Below the pieces are notes generated by a model, which was not told the DNA's origin, ran no database searches, and worked only from the letters and a program-made list of their open reading frames with translations. From an uncultured Porphyromonadaceae bacterium (GTDB lineage: Bacteria > Bacteroidota > Bacteroidia > Bacteroidales > Muribaculaceae), in the NCBI GenBank assembly GCA_902493335.1, contig CABUPJ010000043.1, positions 1 to 30,706 on the forward strand: a stretch of DNA of 30,706 bases, written 5' to 3'. The position numbers were made by a program, and so were the translations under genes. Each line of letters starts with the position of its first letter. Positions within the stretch are counted from its first letter, which is position 1. Positions 30,678-30,706 of the stretch are shown here, piece after piece.

Positions 30678-30706
30678 GAGATATCAAATTTGTCCTCGTG
30701 TCGGCG

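Larger units (their letters stand above)
30384..30706. other. Non-coding right edge of window
   Basis: 323 bases. A -7 box CAAATTTA (30420-30427, minus TAAATTTG) suits the DUF456-like gene. A degenerate 9-base tandem (CTTAACGAC, CTTAATGAC, TTTAATAAC) lies at 30532-30558. A GC-rich hairpin element occupies 30600-30706, described under findings. A minus-strand frame runs in from the edge to a TAG at 30605-30607, but it uses mostly AGG/AGA arginine codons, unlike the local genes, so I do not call it a CDS. Confidence 0.6.

Noticed and set aside
30605..30706. C-terminal end of a CDS running in from the right
   Set aside because: Arginine codons are nearly all AGG/AGA, unlike the local GC-rich genes, and the segment contains a perfect hairpin; non-coding is more likely, though not proven.

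Overview
The window looks like a chromosomal piece of a gut-type Bacteroidales, most likely Muribaculaceae or a close relative (family-level placement is inference). The reasons are Bacteroidota-type promoters (TTTG, about 19-20 bases, TAnnTTTG), lipoproteins with an acidic Cys-Ser-Asp-Asp-Asp export signal, an OmpA-unrelated 'outer membrane beta-barrel family' receptor with a carboxypeptidase-regulatory N-domain, a C-terminal type IX-like sorting domain, and GC-rich housekeeping genes with strong C/G third-position bias, broken by clearly AT-rich accessory islands.

Layout. (1) 1-54: truncated tRNA-Asn(GTT), minus strand. (2) 203-1811: AT-rich two-gene unit, a phosphoribosyltransferase-like protein followed by a NADAR-domain protein, a plausible defence/conflict system beside a tRNA gene. 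(3) 2030-8685: plus-strand genes: small surface lipoprotein, S41 C-terminal-processing protease overlapping mfd by ATGA, and a secreted SGNH esterase. (4) 8693-10544 (approximate limits): an intact IS110-family element with a long structured 5' non-coding end that fits a bridge RNA. (5) 10699-13159: AT-rich, minus-strand operon of three translationally coupled genes, a secreted transglutaminase-like protein, a secreted protein with an RHS-core tail fused to a HEILGH putative zinc-peptidase domain, and a membrane-anchored protein of unknown function. This is the least explained locus. (6) 13466-19193: a nine-gene minus-strand operon from tyrS through queF, queC, a SIS isomerase, a PfkB-fold protein, ribH, a small membrane protein, a lipoprotein and a SUI1/YciH factor. 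(7) 19351-22173 (minus) and 22373-25228 (plus): outer-membrane receptor-like barrel, divergent proline-rich lipoprotein, and a secreted phosphodiester glycosidase. (8) 25446-27569: MATE transporter and a TPR membrane protein (minus). (9) 27727-28491: paired REP-like palindromes with a GTAG foot, directly upstream of a RAYT transposase. (10) 28589-30383: cytidine deaminase, then a DUF4919-like and a DUF456-like protein on the minus strand. (11) 30384-30706: non-coding, ending in an unexplained hairpin-containing element at the right edge.

How it works together. The tyrS-queF-queC cluster joins tRNA-Tyr charging to the preQ0/preQ1 steps of queuosine, whose substrates also include tRNA-Asn. ctpA-like protease and mfd are coupled by overlap but have no obvious functional link. 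The best candidates for undescribed biology are the NADAR-PRTase pair, the coupled three-gene RHS-tail operon, and the local REP/RAYT and IS110 non-coding parts. All functions are read from sequence motifs alone; no database search was run.
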